NCBI RefSeq assembly: GCF_900105325.1
Contig: NZ_FNSU01000003.1
Span: 4,043,501 to 4,107,500 of the forward strand
Length of the DNA stretch: 64,000 nt
From: Pseudomonas marginalis
GTDB lineage: Bacteria > Pseudomonadota > Gammaproteobacteria > Pseudomonadales > Pseudomonadaceae
Reading direction: 5' to 3'
Positions 41,479 through 50,884 of this stretch are shown here, piece after piece. The notes below the pieces were generated by a model that saw only the letters and a list, made by a program, of their open reading frames with translations, was not told the origin of the DNA and searched no databases. Position numbers and translations under genes: made by a program. Numbering within the stretch: the stretch's first letter is position 1; every line of letters starts with the position of its first letter.

Positions 41479-42102
41479 TTAGAACGGCTCGTTGCCGCGC
41501 CGACGAAACCAGCCGGTGAGAGACAGGCGCTCGCGCGTAGCCGGCATGACTTCGTGGGGCACTTCGCCCGACAGGAACACCACCAGGCATCCACCGCTGG
41601 GCACCACGTCGTATTCGACGCCGTCCTTGAGGTACATACGCAACTGGCCACCGTGCTCGGGCAACCAGGCGTCGTTCAAGTAGATCACCGCCGAAACCAT
41701 GCGCCGATCATCGTCGCGGAACCGGTCCAGGTGCCTGAGGTAAAACGCGCCGGGGGGATACATCGCGAAGTGGCTTTCGAAATCCTCAAGGCCGAGGAAC
41801 AAACCACGGTTCATCGCCAGGCGCAGCGTGTCCATCAACGCCATATAGCTGTCACAGACCGCCGCGTCGCCCTCCTCCAGCCACTGGATATGGTCGCCGC
41901 GAATACCCTCGCGAATCTCCTGGGCCGGCCCGCGCCCCACTGCCGCCGGGGCCAGTTCACCCTCGGCCGCACGTTTACGGCACTCAGCCGCCAGTTCCAG
42001 GGTCAGAGCCTGGGGCAGGAAGCCGTTCTGCTGCGACCAGCCTTTTTCGGCCAGGTCATCGACGATGCGTTGCAGCAGGGGGTGATCGAGGGGTATTTGC
42101 AT
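41479..42102 (-). CDS. 2-oxoglutarate/Fe(II) prolyl-hydroxylase-type oxygenase
   Basis: A roughly 207-residue protein of the 2OG-Fe(II) oxygenase superfamily, P4H/SM-20-like. The iron ligands are His and Asp of YLRHLDRFRDD (about residue 127) and the distal His of GEVPHEVMPA, with Arg in RERLSLTGWF to bind 2-oxoglutarate. Bacterial relatives hydroxylate a proline of elongation factor Tu. Several Met codons cluster at the start (42102, 42111, 42120) without a clear binding site, so the exact start is uncertain. Confidence 0.87.
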   Translation of the reverse strand: MQIPLDHPLLQRIVDDLAEKGWSQQNGFLPQALTLELAAECRKRAAEGELAPAAVGRGPAQEIREGIRGDHIQWLEEGDAAVCDSYMALMDTLRLAMNRGLFLGLEDFESHFAMYPPGAFYLRHLDRFRDDDRRMVSAVIYLNDAWLPEHGGQLRMYLKDGVEYDVVPSGGCLVVFLSGEVPHEVMPATRERLSLTGWFRRRGNEPF

Positions 42103-42242
42103 GGCGCGCATAGTATCCATACGCCTGTGAATCCGACAGAGCCGCCGAGCGTCTGAATACACTTTAGTCAGCTGACTGATAGGACTTCTCGACAAATCCT
42201 ACGCCCGACACGGACAATAGTGGCCGACTGACAGGAGTCCAT

Positions 42243-42995
42243 ATGCGTCGTTTGTTTTTTTCCTTGCTGATGTTCTGCGTTTTGCCCGCCTGGGCAGACG
42301 GCCATGACCAGTTGTACAAGGTCGCCGGCTGGGCCGAACAACGTGCGCATTTCAATGACGCCCTCAGTGCTGCCCAGCAACGCTACCGTAACAGCCTGCC
42401 GCCGGCGGTGTACCAGGCGCTGGTGGACAACAGCAACAAGCGCTTTGCCGCCCAGGCCATGGACCAGCGCGCCGAAGCCCAGTTACGCAAGCACCTGGCG
42501 GACCCTGCGCCGGCCCTGGCGTTTTTCCAATCGCCCCTGGGCCGCAAGGTCGTTGCGGCCGAGTTGCTGGCCACGCGCCGCGACCAGTTGGCAAAAAACG
42601 CCCAAGGCCTGCCGCACATCGAGGCTGACGCCACTCGCAGCCTGATCATCGGCCACCTGGCCCAGGCCTTGCCCGCCCGCGAAGCCGGGGCGGAAGTGAG
42701 CCTGGCGATCGCCGGCGTGGCCGCCGACAGCTTGAGTCAGATGATCCCCGGCCTGCTGGGTGGCGGCCAGGCCCAAGGCATGCTGAATGGCCAGCGTGAG
42801 CGGCTGATGCAACAGATTGGCAATGACCTGAACAACACTCTGCTCTACGTCTATCGGGATTTGTCCGACCCGGAGCTGGAAGAGTTCGCGACGTTTGCGG
42901 AGTCACCGGAAGGTAAGGCGTATTACCAGGCGGCGCTGGCGGCGATTCGCGCAGGTCTGGCAGTCGGCCAGAGCACTTCAAGCCTGACGCAGTAA
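42243..42995 (+). CDS. DUF2059-like secreted protein
   Basis: A 250-residue protein with a signal peptide (MRRLFFSLLMFCVLPAWA) and a mostly helical mature part. The repeated fall of LLATRRDQLAKN and the end FATFAESPEGKAYYQA resemble DUF2059 proteins, which are exported and of unknown function. It is divergent from the oxygenase gene and ends at a hairpin. Confidence 0.75.
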   Translation: MRRLFFSLLMFCVLPAWADGHDQLYKVAGWAEQRAHFNDALSAAQQRYRNSLPPAVYQALVDNSNKRFAAQAMDQRAEAQLRKHLADPAPALAFFQSPLGRKVVAAELLATRRDQLAKNAQGLPHIEADATRSLIIGHLAQALPAREAGAEVSLAIAGVAADSLSQMIPGLLGGGQAQGMLNGQRERLMQQIGNDLNNTLLYVYRDLSDPELEEFATFAESPEGKAYYQAALAAIRAGLAVGQSTSSLTQ

Positions 42996-42997
42996 TA

Positions 42998-43027
42998 AAA
43001 TGTGGGGGCTTGTCCCCTCCCACATTT
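42998..43027. terminator. hairpin between convergent genes
   Basis: AAATGTGGG pairs with CCCACATTT around a GC-rich loop. It separates the DUF2059-like gene from the convergent hydrolase. The arms belong to a dispersed Pseudomonas repeat also seen at 48989-49083. Confidence 0.75.
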
Positions 43028-43035
43028 GGACTGCG

Positions 43036-43977
43036 TTATTTCAGATGGTCTGTCAAATACCGGAAGTACTCTTCGCGAATCTGCGGAATCTCATTCGCCA
43101 AGTGATGCCGGCCGCGCGGCAGCATCAACACCTCGGGCTGGTCGAACTTGCCCCGTAGCACCTGCAAGTTGTGCTGCCAATCCACCGTCATGTCTTCCTC
43201 ACCCTGCACAATCACCGGCCGCCGAGGGCTGCGCGGGGCGGCTTCGATGCGTTTGATCCAGCGCGCCAGGGCACCTACCCAGGCGGTGGGCAGTTGGCGG
43301 GGTTGCAGCGGGTCGGCTTCCAGGAACGGCTTGAACGCCGGGTCGTGAGTGTTCTCGCTGAAACGCCGGGCGATGCCTTTGACGAACGGGCGCAGCAGGT
43401 AATAGCTGACCTGTGACCATCCCCACGCACGCGGCCGCACCAGCGGTGAGAGCAGGAAGGTTTTGCCCTGGGCGGGGCTGTCGGCCCCCCGGTTGAGCAA
43501 GTGATCCACCACCACCGCGCCGCCGGTGCTTTGCCCGAACAAGTGCCAGGGCTGCGGCAATTGCAGCGCTTGGGCCTGGGCGAACAGTGCCTGCACCACA
43601 TCCTGGTACACGGCAAAATCATCGATGCTGGCGCGCGCGCCACTGGATAAGCCATGGCCCGGCAAATCGCAGGCGATTACCACAAAGCCCTGGTCCAGGG
43701 CCCAGTCCACCACGTGGCGATACAGGCCCATATGGTCGTAGAAGCCGTGGAACATAAACATCGTCGCCACCGGCACGGGCGGCCACCACACCTGGGCGAC
43801 CACCTCGAACCCAGCCACCTCGAAACGCCCCAGCCGACTCACTGTCGGCACTTTGCGTGCACTCAGGTCCAGTCCGTAGAAACGCTGGTAGACCCGTGCT
43901 TCGGCTGAAAGCGGTTGCGCATCCACCAGGGGCCGCAGGCTTTCGCGAAGGTGATCAGGGTCAAAGGTCACAGGCAT
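43036..43977 (-). CDS. alpha/beta hydrolase (lysophospholipase-like)
   Basis: A 313-residue alpha/beta hydrolase. The nucleophile elbow LFGQSTGGAVV carries the Ser near residue 145, the oxyanion block FMFHGFYDHMGLYRH lies near 73, and the charge relay ends with Asp of GEEDMTVDW and His of RGRHHLANE. This layout matches monoglyceride lipase-like serine esterases. The ATG at 43977 follows GGAAG. It is divergent from the DUF6436 gene. Confidence 0.85.
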   Translation of the reverse strand: MPVTFDPDHLRESLRPLVDAQPLSAEARVYQRFYGLDLSARKVPTVSRLGRFEVAGFEVVAQVWWPPVPVATMFMFHGFYDHMGLYRHVVDWALDQGFVVIACDLPGHGLSSGARASIDDFAVYQDVVQALFAQAQALQLPQPWHLFGQSTGGAVVVDHLLNRGADSPAQGKTFLLSPLVRPRAWGWSQVSYYLLRPFVKGIARRFSENTHDPAFKPFLEADPLQPRQLPTAWVGALARWIKRIEAAPRSPRRPVIVQGEEDMTVDWQHNLQVLRGKFDQPEVLMLPRGRHHLANEIPQIREEYFRYLTDHLK

Positions 43978-44076
43978 AAAGGCTTCCAGACTTGCGGCGA
44001 AGATGAATATCGAGCTGCGATATTCATCTGTCAGGACAAGCATGGCAAGCTACGCGACCTGCGAGGATAGATCCGA

Positions 44077-44652
44077 ATGCGACAGCCTTACCGTAACGCC
44101 CTGTTCGCCAGCCTGATCCTCATCATCTGCGCCGGTGTGCTGTGGGCGGCCTATGACTGGTTCCAGGGCCGCTACCTGCGCGCCTTCAGTGAACACACGG
44201 CGGTATTCTCCGGCGACCCCCTGCGCCTGCCCGCCGAACTCAGCGGCCCCGGGCCGATCCGCCTGGTGCACTTCTGGGACCCCGCTTGCCCGTGCAACGT
44301 CGGCAACCAGCAGCACCTGGGCGAGTTGATCGAGCAATACGCGCCCCAGGGCGTCGAGTTCTATGCCCTGCAAAAAGCCGGCAGCCACGGCCAGTTGCCC
44401 GATAACCTGCGCAAGATGAAAACCCTCACCGCCCTGCCCGGCGCCGGCGAGGTGCCGGCCAGCCCCGCCGTGGGCATCTGGGACCGAACCGGCAAGCTCG
44501 CGTATTTCGGGCCCTACAGCGAAGGGCTGACGTGTAATTCCAATAACAGTTTTATCGAGCCGATCCTGAAAGCCCTTGAAGCCGGCCGAGACGTGAACGC
44601 CACGCACACCCTGGCGGTGGGCTGCTATTGTTCGTGGTCGAAAGATGAGTAG
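44077..44652 (+). CDS. DUF6436 thioredoxin-fold protein
   Basis: A 191-residue membrane-anchored protein: one N-terminal helix (ALFASLILIICAGVLWAA) and a periplasmic thioredoxin-like domain with a CPC motif in FWDPACPCNVGNQ (about residue 72) and further cysteines near the C-terminus (GLTCN, GCYCSW). It is probably a redox-active or copper-handling protein; the partner is unknown. The gene ends 31 bp before hacB and both run the same way. Confidence 0.78.
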   Translation: MRQPYRNALFASLILIICAGVLWAAYDWFQGRYLRAFSEHTAVFSGDPLRLPAELSGPGPIRLVHFWDPACPCNVGNQQHLGELIEQYAPQGVEFYALQKAGSHGQLPDNLRKMKTLTALPGAGEVPASPAVGIWDRTGKLAYFGPYSEGLTCNSNNSFIEPILKALEAGRDVNATHTLAVGCYCSWSKDE

Positions 44653-44683
44653 CCCGCCACCCCACTCTTGGTAAGGAATGTTC

Positions 44684-47038
44684 ATGAAGCGCGTCCTGCA
44701 GGTTCTTGCGGTTCTGCTGGTGCTGATCGCCCTCGGTGCGGGCTGGTACGTCTACAGCAAGCAACCCACCCGCCAGGGCACGGTTGAACTGGCCAACCTA
44801 CAAGGCTCGGTCACCGTGCGCTACGACGACCGTGGCGTGCCGCATATTCGCGCCGAGAACGAGACCGACCTGTATCGCGCCCTGGGCTACGTGCATGCCC
44901 AGGACCGCCTGTTCCAGATGGAGATCATGCGCCGCCTGGCCCGTGGCGAACTGGCCGAGGTGCTCGGACCGAAGCTGCTGGAGACCGACAAGTTGTTCCG
45001 CAGCCTGCGCATTCGTGACCGCGCCGCCACCTACGTGGCCCAGCAGGACCATGAGTCGGCGCACTGGAAGGCCCTGCAAGCCTATCTGGACGGGATCAAC
45101 CAGTATCAGGACAGCCACGCCCGCCCGATGGAGTTCGACGTACTGGGCATCCCCAGGCGCGCGTTTACCGCCGAGGACACCATCAGCGTCGCCGGGTACA
45201 TGGCCTACAGCTTTGCCGCTGCGTTTCGTACCGAGCCCTTGCTGACTTACGTCCGCGACCAACTGGGCAGCGACTACCTGAACGTCTTCGACCTCGACTG
45301 GCAACCCAAGGGCGCCCTCAACCTGGCCGACAGTGACTGGAAAACCCTCGGCGCCCTCGCCGCCCTGAGCGAGCAGGCGTTGGCCGACAACGGCTTGCCG
45401 CAATTCGAGGGCAGCAACGCCTGGGCCATCAGTGGCAGTCGCACCAAGAGCGGCAAACCGCTGCTGGCGGGTGACCCGCATATTCGCTTCTCGGTGCCGT
45501 CGGTGTGGTACGAGGCGCAGCTGTCGGCGCCGGGCTTCGAGCTGTATGGCTATCACAACGCGCTGGTACCCGTGGCGTTCCTGGGGCACAACCTGGATTT
45601 CGGCTGGAGCCTGACCATGTTCCAGAACGACGACCTCGACCTGATCGCCGAAAAGGTCAACCCGGACAACGCCAACCAGGTCTGGTACCACGGCCAGTGG
45701 GTCGACATGACCCGCAGCGAGCAACAGATCGCCGTAAAAGGCCAGGCACCGGTCAGCCTCACCCTGCGCCAGTCACCCCACGGCCCGATCGTCAATGACG
45801 TGCTCGGCGACAACGGCGGCAAGACGCCGATTGCCATGTGGTGGGCGTTCCTCGACACCCAGAACCCGATCCTCGAAGGTTTCTACCAGCTCAACCGCGC
45901 CGACACGTTGGCCAAGGCCCGTACGGCGGCGTCCAAAGTGTCGGCACCGGGGCTGAATATCGTGTGGGCCAATGCCAGGGGCGATATCGGCTGGTGGGCG
46001 GCGGCACAGTTGCCGATTCGCCCGGCAGGTGCCAACCCAGGGTTTATCCTCGACGGCAGCACCGCCGAGGCCGACAAGCTGGGCTTCTACCCCTTCAGCG
46101 CCAACCCCCAGGAAGAAAACCCGGCGCGTGGCTATGTGGTCTCGGCCAATGCCCAGCCGGCGTCGCCCACCGGCATGGAAATCCCCGGCTATTACAACCT
46201 CGCCGACCGGGGCCAGCAGTTGAACGCGCAGTTGAGCGACAAGAGCGTGAAGTGGGATGTGACCAACAGCCAGGCCCTGCAACTGGGCACCACCACCGCC
46301 TTCGGCCCGCGCCTGCTGGCGCCGCTGTTGCCGGTGCTGCACGAGGTGGTCACAGACCCGGCGCAGTTGAAGCTGGTGGAACAGCTTGCCGGCTGGAAGG
46401 GTGACTACCCGCTGGATTCCACCAGCGCCACGCTGTTCAACCAGTTCCTGTTCAACCTCGCCGACGCGGCCTTCCACCCGAAGCTGGGTGACGGGATGTT
46501 CAAGACCCTACTCACCACCCGCGTGATCGACGCCGCCCTGCCCCGCCTGGCTGCCGACCCGGCCTCGCCCTGGTGGGACGGCAAGCGCGCCGACACCGTC
46601 AAGCGGGCCTGGGACAACAGCCTCGCGCACCTCAAGACCACCTTCGGCGATGACCCGACGCAATGGCAGTGGGGCAAGGCTCATACCCTGACCCACGGTC
46701 ATCCGCTGGGCTCACAGAAACCCTTGGACCTGATCGTCAACGTCGGCCCGTTCCCGGCACCCGGCACCCACGAAGTGCCGAACAACCAGTCGGCCGTCAT
46801 CGGCCCCGCGCCATGGCCAGTGACCTACGGCCCGTCCACTCGCCGCCTGATCGACTTTGCCGACGTGGCCCACGCCCTCACCATCAATCCGGTGGGGCAA
46901 AGCGGCGTGCCGTTCGACAAGCACTATGGCGACCAGGCCGAGACCTATATCGAAGGGGGTTATGAGCAGGCGCATTTCAGTGATGAGGAAGTCACGGCCA
47001 ATACCCGCAGCACGCTGAAACTGCTGCCGGCGCGATAG
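44684..47038 (+). CDS. hacB: acyl-homoserine lactone acylase HacB (penicillin acylase family)
   Basis: A 784-residue Ntn-hydrolase that removes the acyl chain of N-acyl-homoserine lactones. It has an N-terminal membrane/signal segment, an alpha chain, and the autocatalytic cut before Ser244 in FEGSNAWAISG, with the beta chain holding AGDPHIRFSVPSVWYEA and the oxyanion Asn. In P. aeruginosa hacB adjoins spuH, and here the spu cluster lies nearby with regulatory genes inserted between, which supports the name. RBS spacing favours the ATG at 44684. Confidence 0.9.
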   Translation: MKRVLQVLAVLLVLIALGAGWYVYSKQPTRQGTVELANLQGSVTVRYDDRGVPHIRAENETDLYRALGYVHAQDRLFQMEIMRRLARGELAEVLGPKLLETDKLFRSLRIRDRAATYVAQQDHESAHWKALQAYLDGINQYQDSHARPMEFDVLGIPRRAFTAEDTISVAGYMAYSFAAAFRTEPLLTYVRDQLGSDYLNVFDLDWQPKGALNLADSDWKTLGALAALSEQALADNGLPQFEGSNAWAISGSRTKSGKPLLAGDPHIRFSVPSVWYEAQLSAPGFELYGYHNALVPVAFLGHNLDFGWSLTMFQNDDLDLIAEKVNPDNANQVWYHGQWVDMTRSEQQIAVKGQAPVSLTLRQSPHGPIVNDVLGDNGGKTPIAMWWAFLDTQNPILEGFYQLNRADTLAKARTAASKVSAPGLNIVWANARGDIGWWAAAQLPIRPAGANPGFILDGSTAEADKLGFYPFSANPQEENPARGYVVSANAQPASPTGMEIPGYYNLADRGQQLNAQLSDKSVKWDVTNSQALQLGTTTAFGPRLLAPLLPVLHEVVTDPAQLKLVEQLAGWKGDYPLDSTSATLFNQFLFNLADAAFHPKLGDGMFKTLLTTRVIDAALPRLAADPASPWWDGKRADTVKRAWDNSLAHLKTTFGDDPTQWQWGKAHTLTHGHPLGSQKPLDLIVNVGPFPAPGTHEVPNNQSAVIGPAPWPVTYGPSTRRLIDFADVAHALTINPVGQSGVPFDKHYGDQAETYIEGGYEQAHFSDEEVTANTRSTLKLLPAR

Positions 47039-47071
47039 CCCCTTGGAAATCGGTCAACCTGTGGAAGGGGC

Positions 47072-48037
47072 TTAGACCGGTGCCGCAAAATTGAGCCGGA
47101 ACTGTTGCGGCGTCACGCCCAGCCGGCGATTGAACACGCTGCGCATGTGCTGGGCATCGCGAAACCCGCATTGGTAGGCCACGGTCTTCAGCGGCGCATG
47201 CGTGCTTTCGAGCATCACCCGCGCCGCATCCACCCGCGCCCGTTCGACAAACTCCGCTGGCGTAATCCTCGCCTCACGGGCAAACACCCGGGAGAAGTTG
47301 CGCGCGCTCATGTTGGCGGCCTTGGCCAGGTCGGCGATGGTCAGGTCGCCCGTCAGGTTCGCCAATACGTATAACTGCACCAGCGCCACCGCCGAGTTGG
47401 TTTCGGCGTGGGGCGTGAGGAACGGGCTGAACTGCGACTGCCCACCCGAGCGCTGGGTGAACACCACCAGGCGCTTGGCCACGCTCAACGCCACTTCCGG
47501 GCCGTGGTCCTGGGCCAGCAGGTACAGCGACAGGTCGATGCCTGCCGTGACGCCCGCCGAGGTGTAGAGATTGCCATCCTGTACGTAGAGGCGGTCGGCT
47601 TCGATCTGGGCCGAGGGGCACAGACGCGCCAGGTCGGCGGCGTCGTTCCAATGGGTGGTGACGGTTTTTCCGTCCAGCAATCCGGCGCGCGCCAGCATGA
47701 AGGCCCCGTTGCAGATTGAGCCAAACCGTCGCGCCCGGGCGGTGGCGCCACGCAGCCAATCATCGAACGGAGCGCCGAAGTCCTCGAAGGGTAACTGCGG
47801 GCCGCCCGCGACCAGCAGCAGGTCATAGGCCTGCAGGGCTTCGCTGTAATGATTATGGGCCTGGAGTGACAGGCCATTGGAAGCCGCCATCGTGCCGTGG
47901 CCTAAACCTATCACTTCCAACTGGTAATGATCTTCGGGCACCAGAAAGCGGTTGGCCTCGTAGAACACGTCCATGGGACCGGTCACATCCAGTGACTGGA
48001 CGCCGGGGAAGATCAGGATCGCGACGGTCTTGTGCAT
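47072..48037 (-). CDS. GlxA-family AraC-type regulator
   Basis: A 321-residue two-domain regulator. An N-terminal DJ-1/PfpI-like domain (about 1-170: LIFPGVQSLDVTGPMDVFYE, LLVAGGPQLPFEDFG, SICNGAFMLARAGLLDGK, the usual Cys elbow) precedes an AraC/XylS HTH pair (about 220-320: TIADLAKAANMSARNFSRVF and CGFRDAQHMRSVFNRRLG). GlxA-type proteins sense small amine or nitrile-like metabolites. It is divergent from the HD-domain gene with a REP pair in between, and probably controls it. Confidence 0.88.
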   Translation of the reverse strand: MHKTVAILIFPGVQSLDVTGPMDVFYEANRFLVPEDHYQLEVIGLGHGTMAASNGLSLQAHNHYSEALQAYDLLLVAGGPQLPFEDFGAPFDDWLRGATARARRFGSICNGAFMLARAGLLDGKTVTTHWNDAADLARLCPSAQIEADRLYVQDGNLYTSAGVTAGIDLSLYLLAQDHGPEVALSVAKRLVVFTQRSGGQSQFSPFLTPHAETNSAVALVQLYVLANLTGDLTIADLAKAANMSARNFSRVFAREARITPAEFVERARVDAARVMLESTHAPLKTVAYQCGFRDAQHMRSVFNRRLGVTPQQFRLNFAAPV

Positions 48038-48078
48038 GCTCACAGACACCTTTTTCTAGCGGAATAAAATGCAAACCC

Positions 48079-48169
48079 TGTGGGAGGGGGTTTGCTCCCG
48101 ATGGCGCTGTATCAGTCAGCAGATGCAGTGCCTGGTACTCAGCAATCGGGAGCAAGCCCCCTCCCACAC
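48079..48169. repeat. REP-type inverted pair
   Basis: GTGGGAGGGGGTTTGCTCCCGAT at 48079 and its near complement ending at 48169 form a large stem with a 45-bp centre. It belongs to the same family as the pair at 48989-49083. It lies between the divergent GlxA-type regulator and HD-domain genes. Confidence 0.85.
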
Positions 48170-48329
48170 TGGGATTTTCGCAGGCTTCCAGAGTGATATC
48201 GCCCGCTACACCCTAGTCGATTTCTGCTTGGCACGATGTGTCGGCACATTGGCCGGGATCGCGCCCTCACCGCGATGTTCGCTGCACCGACCAGCGACCA
48301 AACTGACTGCTTTCCAGAGGAGAACCACC

Positions 48330-48971
48330 ATGACCACCACCATCGCCGGTATCAAGATCCCGGACAGCGCCCTGGCCAAAGCCACCACCGACTACATCCG
48401 CGACATCGAATCCGACCTGCTCTACCACCACTCCCGCCGGGTGTTCCTGTTCGGCGCATTGAGCGGTGAGCGCAAGCAACTGGCCTACAACCCGGAGCTG
48501 CTCTACGTCGGCGCCATGTTCCATGACCTGGGCCTGGTGGCAGGCCATCGCAGTGATGACCAGCGCTTCGAAGTGGACGGCGCCAACGCCGCCGCGGCCT
48601 TCCTCAAGCCTTACGGGCTGAGCGACGACGATATCGAACAGGTGTGGCTGTCCATCGCCCTGCACACCACGCCGGGCGTGCCGCAACACCTGCGCCCGAC
48701 CGTGGCACTGGTGACCGCCGGTGTGGAAATGGACGTGCTGGGCATGGACTACGCCGCGTTCAGCAGCGTGCAGCGCGAAGCCGTGGTGCATGCGCATCCA
48801 CGCGGTGAAGGGTTCAAGGAGTGCATCATCTGCGCGTTTGCCGACGGCTTGCGCCATCGCCCGCAGACCACGTTCGGCAACGTGAAGACCGATGTGCTGG
48901 TGGATCAGGAACCGGGGTTCAAGCCAATGAATTTTGTCGAGGTGATTCGCAAGTCGCCGTGGTTGGCGTAG
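48330..48971 (+). CDS. HD-domain protein (cyanamide hydratase-like)
   Basis: A 213-residue HD-domain protein. The metal ligands are YHHSRRVFLF (His near residue 31), the HD pair in GAMFHDLGLV (near 68), and the following His/Asp of ALHTTPGV. The arrangement and the segment DDIEQVWLSIALHTTPGVP resemble cyanamide hydratase-type HD enzymes rather than nucleotide phosphohydrolases. The ATG at 48330 follows AGAGGAGAACC; the frame upstream crosses the REP pair. It is divergent from the GlxA regulator. Confidence 0.85.
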   Translation: MTTTIAGIKIPDSALAKATTDYIRDIESDLLYHHSRRVFLFGALSGERKQLAYNPELLYVGAMFHDLGLVAGHRSDDQRFEVDGANAAAAFLKPYGLSDDDIEQVWLSIALHTTPGVPQHLRPTVALVTAGVEMDVLGMDYAAFSSVQREAVVHAHPRGEGFKECIICAFADGLRHRPQTTFGNVKTDVLVDQEPGFKPMNFVEVIRKSPWLA

Positions 48972-48988
48972 CGGAGTTGAAATGCGAT

Positions 48989-49083
48989 CAAATGTGGGAA
49001 GGGCTTGCCCCCGATAGCTGAGTGTCAGTCACTGCATCTATTGACTGACCCACCGCCATCGGGAGCAAGCCCCCTCCCACATT
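48989..49083. repeat. REP-type inverted pair
   Basis: TGTGGGAAGGGCTTGCCCCCGAT and a near complement ending CCCTCCCACATTT flank a 45-bp centre containing CAGTCACTG and a CAGTCAAT-like arm. It sits between the HD-domain gene and the convergent spuH stop and may protect the spu transcript 3' end. Confidence 0.85.
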
Positions 49084-49967
49084 TAGACCGGCGCTGGAGC
49101 CCGACGCTTGTCCGGCTGCTGCCAGCCATCGGCGGCGGCTTCTTCAATCGCCTGCTGGATGGCCTTCTTGCGCATCTCTTCGGCACGCCGGCTGAAGAAC
49201 CACACCAGGAAGGTCACCAGCGACACTGCCAGCAGAATCAGGCTCGCCACGGCGTTGATCTCGGGTTTAACCCCCAGGCGTACCGCCGAGAACACTTCCA
49301 TCGGTAAGGTGGTCGAACCCGGTCCCGAGACGAAGCTGGCCAGTACCAGGTCATCCAGGGACAGTGCGAACGACATCATGCCGCCCGCCGCCAGCGACGG
49401 CGCGATCATCGGGATGGTGATCAGGAAGAACACCTTCCACGGCCGTGCACCCAGGTCCATCGCCGCTTCTTCGATCGACAGGTCCAGCTCACGCAGGCGC
49501 GCCGATACCACCACCGCCACATAAGCGGCACAGAACGTGGTGTGGGCGATCCAGATGGTGACGATGCCACGCTCCTGGGGCCAGCCGATCATCTGCGCCA
49601 TGGCCACGAACAGCAGCAGCAGCGACAGACCGGTGATCACTTCCGGCATCACCAACGGCGCGGTCACCAGGCCGCCGAACAGCGTGCGGCCCTTGAACTG
49701 GCTGATGCGCGTCAGCACAAACGCCGCCAACGTACCCAGCGCCACGGCGGCCACCGCCGTGTAGCAGGCGATTTCCAGGGAACGTGCCACCGAGCCCATC
49801 AACTGGGTGTTGTCCAGCAGGCCCACGTACCACTTGATCGACCAACCGCCCCACACCGTCACCAGCTTGGATTCGTTGAACGAGTAGATCACCAGGATCA
49901 GCATCGGCAGGTAGATGAACAACAACCCCGCCACCAGCATGAAGCTTGAGAAACTGACGCGCTTCAT
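49083..49967 (-). CDS. spuH: spermidine/putrescine ABC permease (PotI-like)
   Basis: A 294-residue inner-membrane permease of the PotC/PotI type. It has six helices starting MKRVSFSSFMLVAGLLFIYL and the ABC coupling loop EEAAMDLGARPWKVFFLITI near residue 177 (EAA motif with G). It is the last of the spuD-E-F-G-H transport block and overlaps spuG by 4 nt. With SpuG it forms the channel for putrescine and spermidine uptake. Confidence 0.94.
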   Translation of the reverse strand: MKRVSFSSFMLVAGLLFIYLPMLILVIYSFNESKLVTVWGGWSIKWYVGLLDNTQLMGSVARSLEIACYTAVAAVALGTLAAFVLTRISQFKGRTLFGGLVTAPLVMPEVITGLSLLLLFVAMAQMIGWPQERGIVTIWIAHTTFCAAYVAVVVSARLRELDLSIEEAAMDLGARPWKVFFLITIPMIAPSLAAGGMMSFALSLDDLVLASFVSGPGSTTLPMEVFSAVRLGVKPEINAVASLILLAVSLVTFLVWFFSRRAEEMRKKAIQQAIEEAAADGWQQPDKRRAPAPV

Positions 49968-50884
49968 ATCTTGCCCTCCATCTCTTTGGCTTGGCTGCGG
50001 TTAAACAGAATGATGGGCACGATCAGGATCGCCAGCATCACCACCGCCAGGGCAGACGCCACCGGCCAGTCACGGTTGTTGAAGAATTCTTGCCACAACA
50101 CTTTACCGATCATCAGGGTTTCCGGGCCGCCGAGCAGTTCCGGGATCACGAACTCGCCCACCACCGGGATAAACACCAGCATGCAGCCGGCGATGATGCC
50201 GTTCTTGGACAGCGGCACGGTGATTTTCCAGAAGCTGTTGAAGGTGCTCGAACCCAGGTCCGATGCGGCTTCCAGCAGGCTCTGGTCATGCTTCACCAGG
50301 TTGGCGTACAGCGGCAGGATCATGAACGGCAGGTACGAATAGACCACGCCGATATACACCGCGATGTTGGTGTTGAGGATCTGCAGCGGTTCGTTGATCA
50401 GCCCCATGGACATCAGGAAGCCATTGAGCAGGCCGTTGTTGCTGAGGATGCCCATCCACGCATACACGCGGATCAGGATCGCGGTCCAGGTCGGCATCAT
50501 GATCAGCAGCACCAGCACGGTCTGCATCTCTTTGCGCGCGGTGGCAATGGCATAGGCCATCGGATAGCCGATCAGCAGGCACAACAGTGTGCTGAAGAAC
50601 GCCATCTTCAGCGAGCCCAGGTAAGCCGCGATGTACAGCTCATCACCTGCCAGCAAACTGTAGTTGGCCAGGTTCAGCACCACCTGCAGCTTCTGCTCGA
50701 CGTAGGTGTAGATCTCGGTGTACGGCGGGATCGCCACGTCGGCTTCGGCGAAGCTGATTTTCAGGACGATGAAAAACGGCAGGGCGAAAAACAGGAACAG
50801 CCACAGGAACGGAATCCCGATGACCACCTGCTTGCCGCTGGGGACGATGCGGTGCAAGCGCCGCTTGAGCTTCTTCATGTTCAT
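49964..50884 (-). CDS. spuG: spermidine/putrescine ABC permease (PotH-like)
   Basis: A 306-residue partner permease of the PotB/PotH type with a cytoplasmic N-terminus, six helices and the coupling loop LLEAASDLGSSTFNSFWKIT near residue 207. Its stop overlaps spuH and its start overlaps spuF by 4 nt, so spuF-G-H are translationally coupled. Confidence 0.94.
   Translation of the reverse strand: MNMKKLKRRLHRIVPSGKQVVIGIPFLWLFLFFALPFFIVLKISFAEADVAIPPYTEIYTYVEQKLQVVLNLANYSLLAGDELYIAAYLGSLKMAFFSTLLCLLIGYPMAYAIATARKEMQTVLVLLIMMPTWTAILIRVYAWMGILSNNGLLNGFLMSMGLINEPLQILNTNIAVYIGVVYSYLPFMILPLYANLVKHDQSLLEAASDLGSSTFNSFWKITVPLSKNGIIAGCMLVFIPVVGEFVIPELLGGPETLMIGKVLWQEFFNNRDWPVASALAVVMLAILIVPIILFNRSQAKEMEGKI

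Noticed and set aside
43003..49083. GC-rich hairpins as small RNA genes
   Set aside because: They match dispersed REP-type repeats or terminators between genes and show no promoter of their own.
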